Shown: positions 1-8,784, numbered from the stretch's first letter. The stretch: 64,000 bases of DNA from Mycobacterium heckeshornense (GCF_016592155.1 NZ_AP024237.1:1736001-1800000); one strand, 5' to 3'. Notes: generated from the sequence alone by a model not told the origin. Program-made: numbers and translations.

Positions 1-470
1 TAGAGCCGAAGCGGCGCTACTGGGGTCGCGGTGTGGTCGACACCAGCCAACCCGAGCCTCCGATAGGCCAGGCAGCCGTGCGCCGGGTCGGCGCCGATGT
101 CACAGTGCTGACGTATGGCGGACTGGTCGCCACGGCCTTGTCTGCTGCGGAAACCGCTGAGCGGCAACATGGTTGGAGCTTGGAGATCGTCGATCTGCGA
201 TCATTGGTGCCCTTGGACTTCGACACCGTCGCCGCGTCAATCCGCCGCACCGGACGGTGTGTGGTGCTACACGAAGGTCCGCGCAGCCTCGGCTACGGCG
301 CCGGGCTGGCCGCTCGCATCCAAGAGGAGATGTTCTACGAGCTCGAGGCGCCGGTGTTGCGCGCCTGCGGATTCGACACTCCGTATCCCCCGGCACGGTT
401 GGAAAGGTTGTGGCTGCCGGGCCCGGACCGATTGCTGGATTGTGTCCAACGCGCCCTGGAGTTGCCGTGA
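1..470 (+). CDS. bkdB: Branched-chain 2-oxoacid dehydrogenase E1 beta subunit, 3' part (BkdB/PdhB)
   Basis: Open at the window edge; 156 C-terminal residues are visible, in the frame whose codons start at position 3 (EPKRRYWGR...). The visible part is the transketolase C-terminal domain of the E1 beta chain ([13 protein letters not shown], then [17 protein letters not shown] and [17 protein letters not shown]). With E1 alpha it decarboxylates branched-chain 2-oxoacids using thiamine diphosphate and passes the acyl group to the E2 lipoyl domain. The stop TGA at 468-470 overlaps the GTG start of bkdC (467-469), so the two are translationally coupled. It corresponds to H37Rv Rv2496c. Confidence 0.9.
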   Translation, partial: EPKRRYWGRGVVDTSQPEPPIGQAAVRRVGADVTVLTYGGLVATALSAAETAERQHGWSLEIVDLRSLVPLDFDTVAASIRRTGRCVVLHEGPRSLGYGAGLAARIQEEMFYELEAPVLRACGFDTPYPPARLERLWLPGPDRLLDCVQRALELP

Positions 471-1642
471 CCGTCAAGGCATTCGTCGTACCCGACCTCG
501 GTGAGGGGCTGGAGGAAGTGACGCTGTCGTCGTGGAACGTGGCCGTCGGCGACGACGTCGAATTGAACCAACCGCTGTGCACGGTGGAGACGGCCAAGGC
601 CGAAGTCGAAATACCAAGCCCGTACGCGGGCCGGATCGTCGAAATTCACGGCACAGAAGGTGAAGTCCTTCCGGTCGGCTCGCTGCTGGTGCGCATCGAG
701 ATGGCGTCTGACGCGGCGGAAACCCCGTCGAACGGTGAATCATCCACGCGCAGGCCGGTACTGGTGGGATACGGGGCCGATGACACCCTCGACACCAGTC
801 GGCGGACAGCGACCGCGGGACGTCCGAAAGCCAAACCGGCGGTGCGGAAACTGGCCGCCGAACTGCTCGTCGACCTGAATGACGTGCCGCCCGGGCCGGA
901 CGGCATCATTACCCGCGAGGCCGTGCTGGCTGCCGCCGGCGTCGGTGCTGACCGTACAGGTGTGTCCTACGACGTAATGCCGGTACGCGGCGTGCACGCG
1001 GAGATGGCGCGGCGAATGACTTTCTCGCGCAAGGAAATTCCAGATGCGCATGCCAGCGTGCAGGTCGACTGTACGAATCTGCAGCGGCTGTGCGATCGGC
1101 TTCAGCTAACACCGTTCGTGCTCACTTTGAGGTTCGTGGTGATCGCGCTGACCCACCACAAGATCCTCAACTCCACCTGGGTGGACGGGCCCGACGGACC
1201 GCAAGTGCGTACCCATCACGCCATACACCTAGGGTTCGCGGTCGCTGCCCCCCGCGGCCTGCTGGTGCCGGTGGTCACCGACACGCAGCACAAGACCACC
1301 CGTGAGCTTGCCGAATGCGTGGCCAGCCTCACCGAGCGGGCCCGCGCGGGCACGCTCAAACCCGCAGAGCTGCAGGGCTCGACATTCACCGTCTCCAACT
1401 TCGGTGCCCTCGGCCTCGACGACGGTGTGCCGGTGATCAATTATCCCGAGGCCGCGATCTTGGGCATGGGTTCGCTGCGGCCCCGGCCCATGGCCGTCGA
1501 CGACGCCGTCGTCGTGCGCCCGCAGATGACATTGACGTGTGCATTCGACCACCGCGTCGCCGACGGCGCGGCGGTGGCGGGATTCCTAGGTGAGCTCCGC
1601 CGACTCATCGAGTCGCCGGAAACGGCGCTGGCCGACCTGTAG
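467..1642 (+). CDS. bkdC: Branched-chain 2-oxoacid dehydrogenase E2, dihydrolipoyl acyltransferase (BkdC/PdhC)
   Basis: 391 residues; H37Rv Rv2495c is about the same size. The GTG at 467 is chosen because it overlaps the bkdB stop and places the lipoyl domain at the N-terminus. The open frame extends upstream to 173, but only over bkdB. Lipoyl domain: residues 1-80, with the lipoylated lysine in VETAKAEVE (about K44). Peripheral subunit-binding domain: about 123-155 ([17 protein letters not shown]). Catalytic acyltransferase core follows, ending with the FDHRVADG active-site motif. It transfers acyl groups from E1 to CoA; the reduced lipoyl is reoxidised by Lpd encoded elsewhere. Confidence 0.93.
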   Translation: MTVKAFVVPDLGEGLEEVTLSSWNVAVGDDVELNQPLCTVETAKAEVEIPSPYAGRIVEIHGTEGEVLPVGSLLVRIEMASDAAETPSNGESSTRRPVLVGYGADDTLDTSRRTATAGRPKAKPAVRKLAAELLVDLNDVPPGPDGIITREAVLAAAGVGADRTGVSYDVMPVRGVHAEMARRMTFSRKEIPDAHASVQVDCTNLQRLCDRLQLTPFVLTLRFVVIALTHHKILNSTWVDGPDGPQVRTHHAIHLGFAVAAPRGLLVPVVTDTQHKTTRELAECVASLTERARAGTLKPAELQGSTFTVSNFGALGLDDGVPVINYPEAAILGMGSLRPRPMAVDDAVVVRPQMTLTCAFDHRVADGAAVAGFLGELRRLIESPETALADL

Positions 1643-1736
1643 CGACCACACCTAACTCGCATACCGAGTCCGAGACAACGTCCGAAAATGCCTCGGCGGC
1701 TAAGGCAATACGACCGAGATCGACTGTTTGCGAGTG

Positions 1737-2495
1737 CTATTTCCGCCGCGCCGCCGCCAACCGGAATGCGAACTCCGGCGACATGATCGAGGCAGCCTGC
1801 GGCCCCAGCTCGGCGCGTTTGGCCAGCTCATGCTGCTCGGTGTCGATCGACCCCGGGCTGGCGGTGGCCCGCATGGTGGCCTTGGTGGCGAGCACAATCT
1901 CGCGTGGTGCTGCTGCTGGTCCCGCCGCCAATTCCAGGGCGGCCGCGACCGGATCGTCGGCGACGCTAAGGGCCAGCCCGTGCGCCACCGCGGCGTGGGC
2001 GTCGAACGACATCCCGAATAGCAGGGCGGCGCGGGCGACCTGCGGGCCGACGGCCCGGTGCAGCATCCACGTGGCGCCGCCGCCGGGATGGAGTCCCAGC
2101 TTCTGAAAGCGCGCGTCAAACACCGCGGTGGGCCCGGCGATCCGTACGTCGGCGGCCATCGCCAGGTTCAGGCCCGCCCCGACTGCCACACCGTTGACCG
2201 CGGCGATGGTGGGTAGCGTGCAGTTGCCGACCGCCATGAAGCCGTCATAGAGCCGCAGCAGCGCCGATTCGGCGGCCTCGCCCAAGGCACCCAGGTCGGC
2301 GCCCGCGCAGAAGGCTTTGCCGGCGCCGGTCACCACGACGGCGTGCACTTGTTGGTCAGCCTCGGCGCGCTGCACCGCGGCACGCAGCTGGGCCGACATC
2401 GCATCGCTGACGGCGTTGCGCCGGTCGGGGTCGTTGATGGTGATGAGCGCAACGTGGTTGTCGACCCTGTAGAGAACGAGATCCGACCGGGCCAT
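1737..2495 (-). CDS. echA14: Enoyl-CoA hydratase/isomerase family protein (EchA14-like)
   Basis: 252 residues from the ATG at 2495, which follows a clear GGAGGA ribosome site. The frame is open to 2555, but the extra residues are basic and atypical. Crotonase fold: oxyanion-hole segments [15 protein letters not shown] and [20 protein letters not shown], then [18 protein letters not shown]. The family hydrates or isomerises enoyl-CoA in fatty-acid beta-oxidation; the exact substrate is unknown. Very similar to my recollection of H37Rv Rv2486, which also neighbours lipQ. Here the two genes are separated by the integrated element, supporting insertion into an ancestral echA14-tRNA-lipQ layout. 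Confidence 0.88.
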   Translation of the reverse strand: MARSDLVLYRVDNHVALITINDPDRRNAVSDAMSAQLRAAVQRAEADQQVHAVVVTGAGKAFCAGADLGALGEAAESALLRLYDGFMAVGNCTLPTIAAVNGVAVGAGLNLAMAADVRIAGPTAVFDARFQKLGLHPGGGATWMLHRAVGPQVARAALLFGMSFDAHAAVAHGLALSVADDPVAAALELAAGPAAAPREIVLATKATMRATASPGSIDTEQHELAKRAELGPQAASIMSPEFAFRLAAARRK

Positions 2496-2665
2496 CTGGC
2501 TCCTCCGCGAAATAGGTGTTTGCTCGTGGTGTCGGCGTCGAAGTGGTAAGCCCACTAGACCCGACCATCGCTGCGGCTAGGTCAGGGTAATCGGTGGCGA
2601 TTGACCGCCGACGACCACACCGTAAGTGCCGGCACTTCGCCACAAAATCCTCACCAGCCCCACTG

Positions 2666-2690
2666 GTGCCCCCGGCAGGAATCGAACCTG
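2666..2690. repeat. attL, 25-bp copy of the tRNA-Arg 3' end
   Basis: Exact match to 13425-13449. It corresponds to the T-arm and acceptor 3' strand of the tRNA gene. The flanking bases differ (G before, T after, against A and C at the other copy). This is the displaced original 3' tRNA end. Confidence 0.9.
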
Positions 2691-2844
2691 TTCGGCGTGT
2701 CGGTGCGGCCAGTTTCTCTACCAGCGGTTTCTGTGCTGCTAGCTGCGTAGACAGCACTTTCACCGGTTGACAGTATAGGACACTGCCGGACACGTTGGTA
2801 CATTCTTGTTGTCTCGTATGTTGCACGGAGAGGATCGGGAGCCC

Positions 2845-3954
2845 GTGGCCAAGCAGCGCAGAACACGCCGCGGGTTCGGCCGGCTGCGCCGGCTGCCGAG
2901 TGGCCGCTGGCAGGCCGCCTACACCGGCCCGGACGGTCGCGTGCACAAGGCATCTCGAACGTTCGGCTCGAGGACCGACGCCGAAGGCTGGCTGGCCGCC
3001 GAGCGCCGCAAGATCGACCTGGGCACCTGGGGATCGGTGGAGCGCTCCGATGGCATCACCCTGCGCGCCTACGCCCAGCGGTGGATCGAGCAGCGCAACC
3101 TGCGCCCGCGCACCCGCCAGCTCTACGAGAGCATGCTTGATCGGTTGATCCTGCCCGAGCTGGGCGACGCCAAGCTGGCCGCGCTGACCCCGGCGACGGT
3201 GCGGGCCTGGCACGCCGGACTCGGCACCGAGCATTCGACCCGCAACGCGCACTGCTACGCGCTGCTGCACGCCATCTGCGTCACCGCCGTCCAGGACGAA
3301 GTGCTCGACGCCAACCCCTGCCGTATCCGCGCCGCGATGCAAACCAAACGCCGCCGCGACATCGACATCCTCACACCCGCCGAGTTGGACAAGCTCGCGG
3401 CGAAAATGCCTGCACCACTTCGCGCGTCGGTGTTGTTGGCCGCGTGGTGCGGTCTTAGGTGGGGCGAGACCTCCGAGCTACGCCGGCACGACATCGCCGA
3501 GGATTGCTCGGTGCTGCGCATTCGGCGCGCCGTCACCTACCGCAGCGGCAGCTTCTATGTTGGGGAGCCCAAGACCCGCGCCGGGGTACGAGATGTGGTG
3601 GTGCCGCCGCACATCCGGCCGGTCCTGAAGGCGCATCTACGCAAACATGTTGGCGCGCAACCCGATGCGCTCGTGTTCGCGGATGACGATGGTGGGCATC
3701 TGCGGTCGGACAAGTACCGGGTCCATTGGGAGAAGGCCCGCGCCGGGATCGGCAAACCCCGGTTGCGCGTGCACGACCTGCGTCACGTCGGCGCTGTTTT
3801 GGCCGCCCAAAGTGGCGCCACCACAGTCGAACTCATGCACCGCCTCGGTCACACAACCCCAGCGATGGCGCTGCGATATCAGCATGTCGCCGAGGGTCGC
3901 GACGCCGAAATCGCCGAGAGACTATCGGCTTTAGCTGCGGGCAAGCCGCGATGA
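2845..3954 (+). CDS. Tyrosine recombinase / phage integrase, phiRv2-like (Int1)
   Basis: 369 residues from GTG 2845, preceded by an AGGATCGGGAG ribosome site; the frame is open to a TTG at 2806. The N-terminal arm-binding domain (GFGRLRRLPSGRWQAAYTGP) resembles the phiRv2 integrase of M. tuberculosis. A SAM-like core-binding domain (about 75-155) follows. The catalytic domain has Arg in CGLRWGE, HDLRH, LGHTT and the tyrosine in RYQHVAEGRD. It lies 155 bp from attL and reads into the element, the usual position for the enzyme acting on this att site. It would integrate and excise the element by site-specific recombination. Its stop overlaps the next start (ATGA). Confidence 0.93.
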   Translation: MAKQRRTRRGFGRLRRLPSGRWQAAYTGPDGRVHKASRTFGSRTDAEGWLAAERRKIDLGTWGSVERSDGITLRAYAQRWIEQRNLRPRTRQLYESMLDRLILPELGDAKLAALTPATVRAWHAGLGTEHSTRNAHCYALLHAICVTAVQDEVLDANPCRIRAAMQTKRRRDIDILTPAELDKLAAKMPAPLRASVLLAAWCGLRWGETSELRRHDIAEDCSVLRIRRAVTYRSGSFYVGEPKTRAGVRDVVVPPHIRPVLKAHLRKHVGAQPDALVFADDDGGHLRSDKYRVHWEKARAGIGKPRLRVHDLRHVGAVLAAQSGATTVELMHRLGHTTPAMALRYQHVAEGRDAEIAERLSALAAGKPR

Positions 3955-4370
3955 CGTTCCAGGGCGAGCTTGTCCGGTTCCTGCGCCTTCTCGGAAAAGA
4001 GCCGACGTCGCGGCGAAAGTGGCGCGCCCTCGAAATCTACTGCGCGCGCTGCAATGACCTGGCGGCCGAGGTGTTCCGCGCGCCGACCGGCCCCGTTCCG
4101 CTGTTGGCCGTCTATCGCGGCCTGAAAACTCCCAATGTCGAGCCGGGAACGATACGGCCAATTGGGTTGCAAGGCAAAAGTATTCGTGACGACTACACCC
4201 ATGTTCTTCCGTTAGCTAGCGGACGGCAGGACGGTATCGAGCTGGCCTGCCGCTGCGGCAAACATGTGATCGCCGCGGCGGCCGTGATCCGCGCGGCGCG
4301 GCGACGCCGGCAGCGGCGACTCGTCGTCGCGCCGCGACACGCCGACGAGGACCACAGATTGTCACAGTAG
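3951..4370 (+). CDS. Element-encoded zinc-ribbon-like protein, unknown function
   Basis: 139 residues; ATG 3951 overlaps the integrase stop (ATGA), so it is coupled to int. Two cysteine pairs (YCARC near residue 27 and ACRCGKH near residue 101) could bind one zinc ion in a ribbon. The C-terminus is arginine-rich (AARRRRQRR), suggesting nucleic-acid binding. Similar small Cys proteins follow integrases in actinobacterial phages. No specific family is recognised. A longer ORF in this frame starts upstream but would overlap the integrase heavily. Confidence 0.7.
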   Translation: MTFQGELVRFLRLLGKEPTSRRKWRALEIYCARCNDLAAEVFRAPTGPVPLLAVYRGLKTPNVEPGTIRPIGLQGKSIRDDYTHVLPLASGRQDGIELACRCGKHVIAAAAVIRAARRRRQRRLVVAPRHADEDHRLSQ

Positions 4371-4477
4371 GTTGGCCTGTCGGTTAGGCTGGCATTCAAC
4401 GTCATCGGGCCTGCCCCGGAACGCTCGCGATTTTTTGATTGGGCGGCGAGCCGATCCCTGAGGAGGGACGGCAAACC

Positions 4478-4681
4478 ATGCCCAACAAACGACAGTCGCC
4501 GCCGCGTCTACTCGGCATTCCAGAGGCCGCTGCCTACTGCGGCGTTCATCCTCGCACTCTTCGGCGCTGGATCGCCGCCGGCCACATCCAGGCCCATCGT
4601 GTCGGTCCAAAGCTGTTGAAGATCCACGCCGCCGACCTCGACGCCTTCGTCGGCCGCGAGCCGGTCGGAGCCGCCCAATGA
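4478..4681 (+). CDS. Helix-turn-helix excisionase-like DNA-binding protein
   Basis: 67 residues from ATG 4478, which follows a strong GAGGAGGGACG ribosome site. The frame is open upstream to 4439, but the site selects 4478. A single winged HTH of the excisionase/MerR type fills the protein: LLGIPEAAAYCGVHPRTLRRWIAAG, then the wing IQAHRVGPKLLKIHAADLDAFV (quoted in parts). Its place just after the integrase suggests a recombination directionality factor, possibly also a regulator. Its stop overlaps the next start (ATGA). Confidence 0.8.
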   Translation: MPNKRQSPPRLLGIPEAAAYCGVHPRTLRRWIAAGHIQAHRVGPKLLKIHAADLDAFVGREPVGAAQ

Positions 4682-4935
4682 ACCGCGAAGGCCGGGCAAG
4701 GCCCGGCCTCCATGGTCACACAACAACGGTGACCAGTATACGCCGCCGCCAGGACGGCTATGCTGCGCCGGCCGCCGACGAACGCGCTGAGCAGCGGCTA
4801 CTGGCCGCCGCGCGCCGGTTCGGCTTCCGGCTGGCCGTTCAGTGTTTGGACTGTCGGCGCTGGCTGGTCGATCCAGCCAGTGTCGCGGCACATCGCGGCC
4901 CGGTCTGCCGTGCAAGGGCAGGTGACGGCCGATGA
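4678..4935 (+). CDS. DUF6011-like small zinc-motif protein
   Basis: 85 residues; ATG overlaps the previous stop (ATGA). The C-terminal segment CLDCRRWLVDPASVAAH, with a further Cys in GPVCRAR, matches the pattern of DUF6011, a small actinophage zinc-finger family, as I recall it. Function unknown. The N-terminal 25 residues are low-complexity, and a downstream start is possible. It is coupled to the DUF2742 gene that follows (ATGA overlap at 4932). Confidence 0.65.
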   Translation: MNREGRARPGLHGHTTTVTSIRRRQDGYAAPAADERAEQRLLAAARRFGFRLAVQCLDCRRWLVDPASVAAHRGPVCRARAGDGR

Positions 4936-5264
4936 CCGCGACACGCTTTGACTCCCGGCAGGTGAGTTGGTGGTCGGTTTACGAATACGTCGAGTCCCTT
5001 GTTGCCCAGGCGAATTGCGGTCCGGTCCCGCTGGCCGGCACATCAGCCTGGCTCACGCTGGCCGATGATGACCCGGCCAAGCTGCTGGCCGTCGCTGAAG
5101 CCGGCGTCCACTGGTGTTTGCGAATCGACGCGCTGCAAGCCGAGCTGGCCGAAGCATCGAAAGCTGTTTCAGCGGCAGCGGATTGGCGACACGTCGCCGC
5201 CGAGATCACCCAGCGCCGCGCCGCCGAGGCGACCGGTACACGAATCCCACGAAAGGCTTCCTGA
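4932..5264 (+). CDS. DUF2742 family protein (phiRv1/phiRv2-type)
   Basis: 110 residues; ATG overlaps the preceding stop. The core VSWWSVYEYVESL, PLAGTSAWLTL, DDPAKLLAVAEAG and SKAVSAAADWRHVAAEI aligns with remembered members encoded just before the replication gene in the phiRv elements of M. tuberculosis. Function is unknown. The conserved position directly upstream of the DUF3631 NTPase suggests a replication accessory role (inference). The stop TGA at 5262-5264 overlaps the next ATG at 5264. Confidence 0.8.
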   Translation: MTATRFDSRQVSWWSVYEYVESLVAQANCGPVPLAGTSAWLTLADDDPAKLLAVAEAGVHWCLRIDALQAELAEASKAVSAAADWRHVAAEITQRRAAEATGTRIPRKAS

Positions 5265-6985
5265 TGAGCGCACACTTAGACCCTGAGCTGGTCGAACGCG
5301 GACGGCAAATCATCGCAAGCGGCAAGCACGCGCCACGCGGCGACGTGGACCGCTCCGACGAACTGCACGACTGGTACGGCGAAGGCGAGCCGGAGAGCGG
5401 CGCGGAGCTGCTTGACGACATCGAATCGTTCGCCGCTCGATTCCTGGCGCTCCCAAGCGAACATCATCTTGTCGCGCTTAGTTTGTGGGCAGTGCACACG
5501 TGGGCCATCGAAGCGTTCTATACGACACCGCGGCTTGTGCTTGAGTCCCCGGAATGGGGTAGTGGCAAAACTCGGGTACTGGAAGTGCTCGAAAAACTGT
5601 GCTACGCGCCACGGCTGATCGTCTCGACATCTCCAGCAGCTTTGTATCGGCGCATCGACGCTGCCGGTGACCATCCTCCGACCGTTTTGCAAGACGAAGC
5701 CGACGCGATATTTGGCCGGGGAGCGAGCACGCAGGCCGAAGACTTGCGAGCGATCTACGACAACGGCTATCGACGTGGTGCCGTCGTTGACCGCTGCGTC
5801 GGGGACGCCAAAAACATGGACGTGCGTGATTTTCGCGTGTTTGCGCCAGCGGCGCTGGCCGGCTTGGAGGGCAAGATTCCCCGCACGGTCACCAGCCGCG
5901 CAATCGTCATGCACATGCGCCGCCGGTTACCTGACGAACGCCTCAGCGACTGGCGTGAAAGGGACGTCGAAATCGAAGCGCGGCCGCTGCGTGCGGGCAT
6001 TGCAGCATGGGTCGAGACCGCACTCGACGCGCTGGCGCAGGCCCGGCCCGGCATGCCGCCTGGCGTGCGCGACCGGCGTGCCGAGGTTTGGGAGCCATTG
6101 TTATCGGTCGCCGACGTGGCCGGAGCCGACTGGCCGGAGCGTGCGCGCGCCGCCTGCTCTTACTTCGAGTCCAATCCCGAGGATCGACTGTCGCTTGGTG
6201 CGCGGCTGCTCCGCGACATCCAGGACGTGTTCGGCAACCGGGAGCGCATGTTCACTGCCGACATCCTCACCGCGTTGACATCCGACGCCGAGTCCGAATG
6301 GTCCGACCTGTTCGGTAAACCGCTCAACGAGCGCCGGCTAGCAAAGGAATTGAAACGCTATGGCGTCGTCTCTGAGACCGTGCGTATTGGCGATGCGCGC
6401 GCCAAAGGGTACCGGGTCGAGGGTCAAACAGGGCTTGGGCAGGCGTGGTCACGCTGGCTGCCCGACGCTATCAAGCGTGACATCCGTGACAAGCGTGACA
6501 TTGCAGGTCAGCGCGTCACGGATAGAAATCCGATCCGTGACAAGCGTGACATCGGCACGGATGAGCGTGACATCCGTGACACAAGCGTGACATCGAAAAC
6601 ACCATCTGAGCAGCTGTTTTCCGAAAATGTCACGCTTGTCACGGATGTCACGCATACAAACGGAAAAGTTGGTGACGAGCGCTCGGATGACACCCAGCCG
6701 CCCGAGCCGGACACCACTCGGGCGGGTGATGCCACCGACCGCACCACCGACGACACCGAGCGGGTCCAGCAAACTACCGAGCGTCTTAACGGAACCCACC
6801 AGACAGCCGACCGAGAGGAGATGACTACGGTGCCAACGCCTAGCGCCGCCGAACCAGACGGCCACGCCGGGAAGCCGGCACGCCGCCTCTGCCCGTGCGG
6901 GCGGCCCGCGCCCATCAACCCTGAGACCGGGCTCTGCTACTGGTGCGAACGCAAGGCCGCCGCAGCCGAGCGGGAGGCGCGCTGA
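5264..6985 (+). CDS. DUF3631 P-loop NTPase, probable replication protein of the element
   Basis: 573 residues from ATG 5264 (TGATG overlap with DUF2742); the open frame runs back to 5114 over that gene. Walker A is ESPEWGSGKT (about 94-103) and Walker B is TVLQDEAD (about 145-152). The DUF3631 domain occupies about 270-400 (VRDRRAEVWEPLLSVADV..). A hydrophilic linker of about residues 404-545 includes RDIRDKRDI-type repeats, which reflect an iteron-like array in the DNA (6475-6653). The C-terminus carries a zinc-like motif (CPCG..CYWC). DUF3631 proteins in phages and islands act as primase-helicase-like replication factors. The in-gene repeats recall lambda O, where the origin lies inside the initiator gene. 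Confidence 0.82.
   Translation: MSAHLDPELVERGRQIIASGKHAPRGDVDRSDELHDWYGEGEPESGAELLDDIESFAARFLALPSEHHLVALSLWAVHTWAIEAFYTTPRLVLESPEWGSGKTRVLEVLEKLCYAPRLIVSTSPAALYRRIDAAGDHPPTVLQDEADAIFGRGASTQAEDLRAIYDNGYRRGAVVDRCVGDAKNMDVRDFRVFAPAALAGLEGKIPRTVTSRAIVMHMRRRLPDERLSDWRERDVEIEARPLRAGIAAWVETALDALAQARPGMPPGVRDRRAEVWEPLLSVADVAGADWPERARAACSYFESNPEDRLSLGARLLRDIQDVFGNRERMFTADILTALTSDAESEWSDLFGKPLNERRLAKELKRYGVVSETVRIGDARAKGYRVEGQTGLGQAWSRWLPDAIKRDIRDKRDIAGQRVTDRNPIRDKRDIGTDERDIRDTSVTSKTPSEQLFSENVTLVTDVTHTNGKVGDERSDDTQPPEPDTTRAGDATDRTTDDTERVQQTTERLNGTHQTADREEMTTVPTPSAAEPDGHAGKPARRLCPCGRPAPINPETGLCYWCERKAAAAEREAR
6475..6653. repeat. Iteron-like array, candidate replication origin of the element
   Basis: Twelve short units of the type GCGTGACAT or CCGTGACA. 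Forward GCGTGACAT copies start at 6475, 6493, 6544, 6565 and 6585; forward CCGTGACA at 6484, 6535 and 6574. Reverse units start at 6511, 6627, 6637 and 6645. The forward block 6475-6501 and the reverse block 6627-6653 form an exact 27-bp inverted repeat. The block 6565-6593 is the same with a 2-nt insertion. The spacer 6594-6626 is less GC-rich than its surroundings. The array lies inside the replication gene. Origin function is inferred. Confidence 0.75.
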
Positions 6986-7320
6986 TGGGCGCGTTGATCG
7001 ACCACGAGCGCTCGACGTGTTTATGCGACGTGGGCTTGCCCGGCTACTGGCTTGCCACGTGCGTCAAACCGGACGGCGACACAGTTCTGTGGCTGGTGGA
7101 TCGCGACGAGCTGGGCGGTGACAACCGCTGCTGCGGTTACGGCGACGACGTGGCCCACGAACAGCTCGGCCCGCTGCCGTTCGAGTACGCGCAGCGTATC
7201 GCGGCACTCGACCGGCGCCGCGGGTACCGCTGCGGGCGACGCACGCGGTCCGGCACCGTGTGCCGGATGCGGGTCACGCGGCCGGGCGACGCCTGCGAAT
7301 GGCACCGGGGCACGCCATGA
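6985..7320 (+). CDS. Element-encoded small protein with C-terminal Cys/His motif
   Basis: 111 residues from ATG 6985, overlapping the DUF3631 stop (TGATG). The C-terminus RCGRRTRSGTVCRMRV followed by GDACEWHRG has the spacing of a small zinc knuckle common in mycobacteriophage proteins. The central part is acidic and polar (VDRDELGGDNRCCGYGDD). No function is recognised. It is part of the tightly packed rightward operon; its stop overlaps the next start (ATGA). Confidence 0.65.
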   Translation: MGALIDHERSTCLCDVGLPGYWLATCVKPDGDTVLWLVDRDELGGDNRCCGYGDDVAHEQLGPLPFEYAQRIAALDRRRGYRCGRRTRSGTVCRMRVTRPGDACEWHRGTP

Positions 7321-7478
7321 CCGGCCAGCCTCCCCGCCCGCGCATCGTCCCGGCGACCGCTCGGCTCGACCCGCCGCGCCGGCAACCGCGTGCTCGGCGT
7401 ATCACCCGGCAGCGCCAAGCCGCCGCGTGGCGGCAAGCCGCAGCGGGCGGTCTCGGGAAACCTCGGCGGGCGCAATGA
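7317..7478 (+). CDS. Very small Arg-rich protein, unknown
   Basis: 53 residues; the ATGA overlaps on both sides support it as a coupled operon member. It is strongly basic (MTGQPPRPRIVPATARLD, then RRQPRARRITRQRQAAAW), which could bind nucleic acid. No family is recognised, and such short basic frames are common in GC-rich DNA, so confidence is moderate. Confidence 0.5.
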   Translation: MTGQPPRPRIVPATARLDPPRRQPRARRITRQRQAAAWRQAAAGGLGKPRRAQ

Positions 7479-7828
7479 CACTCGACGAGACCGACCTGCG
7501 CGCCGCGTATTTCTGCGTGGCCGAGGTAGTCCGTCGCCGCCGTTTATCTGGCCAGCCGATCCCGAGCTGGTTGCGCGGGCACTTCGACCGTCTTGACCGC
7601 GCCGTTCGCGCCGCAGCCGCGTCCACTTCGGGACATGAATCCGGTTGCGCCGAGCAAGAATTGCAGCAGCAATGGCTGACAGCCACACAGGCCGCGCAAG
7701 CGCTCGGTGTGTCCGCTCGGCATGTGCGGCGTCTGGCCGCCGACCTCGACGGCCAGCTCGTCGGCGGCCGCTGGCTGTTCTCGGCGGATGTGGTCGGTGA
7801 ATACGCAGAAGAAAGGCAACGGCGTTGA
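7475..7828 (+). CDS. Helix-turn-helix protein of the element
   Basis: 117 residues from ATG 7475 (ATGA overlap). The open frame continues upstream but overlaps two genes. N-terminal helical region: TDLRAAYFCVAEVVRRRRL. C-terminal HTH: WLTATQAAQALGVSARHVRRL, then GGRWLFSADVVGEYAEER, an excisionase/MerR-like winged helix (quoted in parts). It may be a transcriptional regulator or a packaging/replication accessory. No CI-like repressor was found in the element, so this is one of only two candidate regulators. Confidence 0.72.
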   Translation: MTLDETDLRAAYFCVAEVVRRRRLSGQPIPSWLRGHFDRLDRAVRAAAASTSGHESGCAEQELQQQWLTATQAAQALGVSARHVRRLAADLDGQLVGGRWLFSADVVGEYAEERQRR

Positions 7829-8064
7829 GCAGCACCGAAACCGAGTCCGAGCTGTGGCGAGCGGCGCTGGAGGAATACCTGGCGGGTCTTTCCAGCGTCG
7901 ACTTCGCTGCGCTTGCGGCGCGGGTCCGCCCGCCCGGCGACTTCGCCGGCGATGTCACGGCCCGTCACCGCCGCATCACGGAATCCTTGACGGCCAAAGC
8001 GGCGCAGCTTCGCAGCCTGCCACGCGACGCCGACGGCCCGCTAGCCCAGGGGAGGTCCAGGTGA
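7825..8064 (+). CDS. Small element protein, unknown (TTG start)
   Basis: 79 residues starting at TTG 7825, overlapping the previous stop (TTGA). Acidic and helical: ESELWRAALEEYLAGLSS then DFAALAARVRPPGDFAGDVT. No family is recognised. The stop overlaps the GTG of the coiled-coil gene (GTGA), so it sits in the same coupled operon. Confidence 0.6.
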   Translation: MSSTETESELWRAALEEYLAGLSSVDFAALAARVRPPGDFAGDVTARHRRITESLTAKAAQLRSLPRDADGPLAQGRSR

Positions 8065-8768
8065 CGAAATCGTCCTCGACACAAGACATTGCGGCACAAC
8101 TGGCAAAGGCCGAAGCCGAAGCCGCCAGGCTGCGCGAACACGCGGCGGCGATAGCCGAAGCCGAGCAGACCGCGCGCGACGCCACCGAATTGCGTTACTA
8201 CCGGGGCTTTTACGGCACCCAGCTCGACGGCTACCGCGAGCGCCGCGACGCGGCGATGGCGAAGCTCGATGAGCTGGCCGCCGCCGACCGGCTCGACCTG
8301 GCCGAAGCGGTCGCCGCGTTCGACGAACTACAGCGCCGTGACGCCCAAGCCGCTGCCGCCGCCGCCCACGCAGGCCGGCTCGACGGCATCGACCCGCTGC
8401 CGGACCGGCACAACGGCGCGCCGCGCACCCGGCCGCCGCGCGTGCAGCGACTCTACGCCGGACTGACATTCACCGCATGGCTCGACGGCGTGATCGCCGG
8501 ACGCGCACAGGCCGCCCACGACCGGCATTTGGCCGAGCTACAGGCCCAGGCAACCCGAGTGATCGACGAGGCAGCCGCGACGGCCCGCGAGCAAGCGGCG
8601 AACGGCGAGCCGGCCGCGACCGACACTCCGGCAAGCATCCGCGAGTTGGCCGAGCAGGCAGGCACCCCGGCCATCGACGAGCAGGCCGTCGCAGTCGCAG
8701 GCTTGCGCCGAGCCGAACTCAACGCCGAGCAGGCCAAGCTCGATCAGCTTGTGGCACAAGGCAACTGA
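8061..8768 (+). CDS. Coiled-coil element protein, unknown
   Basis: 235 residues from GTG 8061, with a GGGGAGG ribosome site and a GTGA overlap. Long Ala/Glu/Arg-rich helices with heptad character (AAQLAKAEAEAARLREHAA, ELQAQATRVIDEAAATAREQ) indicate coiled coils. A short aromatic stretch, RYYRGFYGTQLDGYRERRDAA, quoted in part, interrupts them. Similar proteins between replication and packaging genes in phage islands are uncharacterised. A scaffold-like or capsid-redirecting role would be speculation. Confidence 0.65.
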   Translation: MTKSSSTQDIAAQLAKAEAEAARLREHAAAIAEAEQTARDATELRYYRGFYGTQLDGYRERRDAAMAKLDELAAADRLDLAEAVAAFDELQRRDAQAAAAAAHAGRLDGIDPLPDRHNGAPRTRPPRVQRLYAGLTFTAWLDGVIAGRAQAAHDRHLAELQAQATRVIDEAAATAREQAANGEPAATDTPASIRELAEQAGTPAIDEQAVAVAGLRRAELNAEQAKLDQLVAQGN

Positions 8769-8784
8769 GCACGAAGGGAACCGC

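Noticed and set aside
100..600. Long antisense frames over bkdB and bkdC
   Set aside because: Shadow frames of GC-rich coding DNA; no ribosome sites and no recognised domains.
2750..2805. TTGACA at 2767 as the integrase promoter
   Set aside because: No credible -10 hexamer at 16-18 bases; the nearest TA-rich hexamer is about 25 bases away. It could instead be a recombinase arm site.
6473..6660. CRISPR array in the GTGACA repeats
   Set aside because: Units are only 8-9 bp, in both orientations and adjacent, with no regular spacers; an iteron array fits better.
7137..7968. Minus-strand frames of 188-273 residues in the element
   Set aside because: They lie opposite the coupled rightward operon; Arg/Ala-rich with no motif, so shadows.
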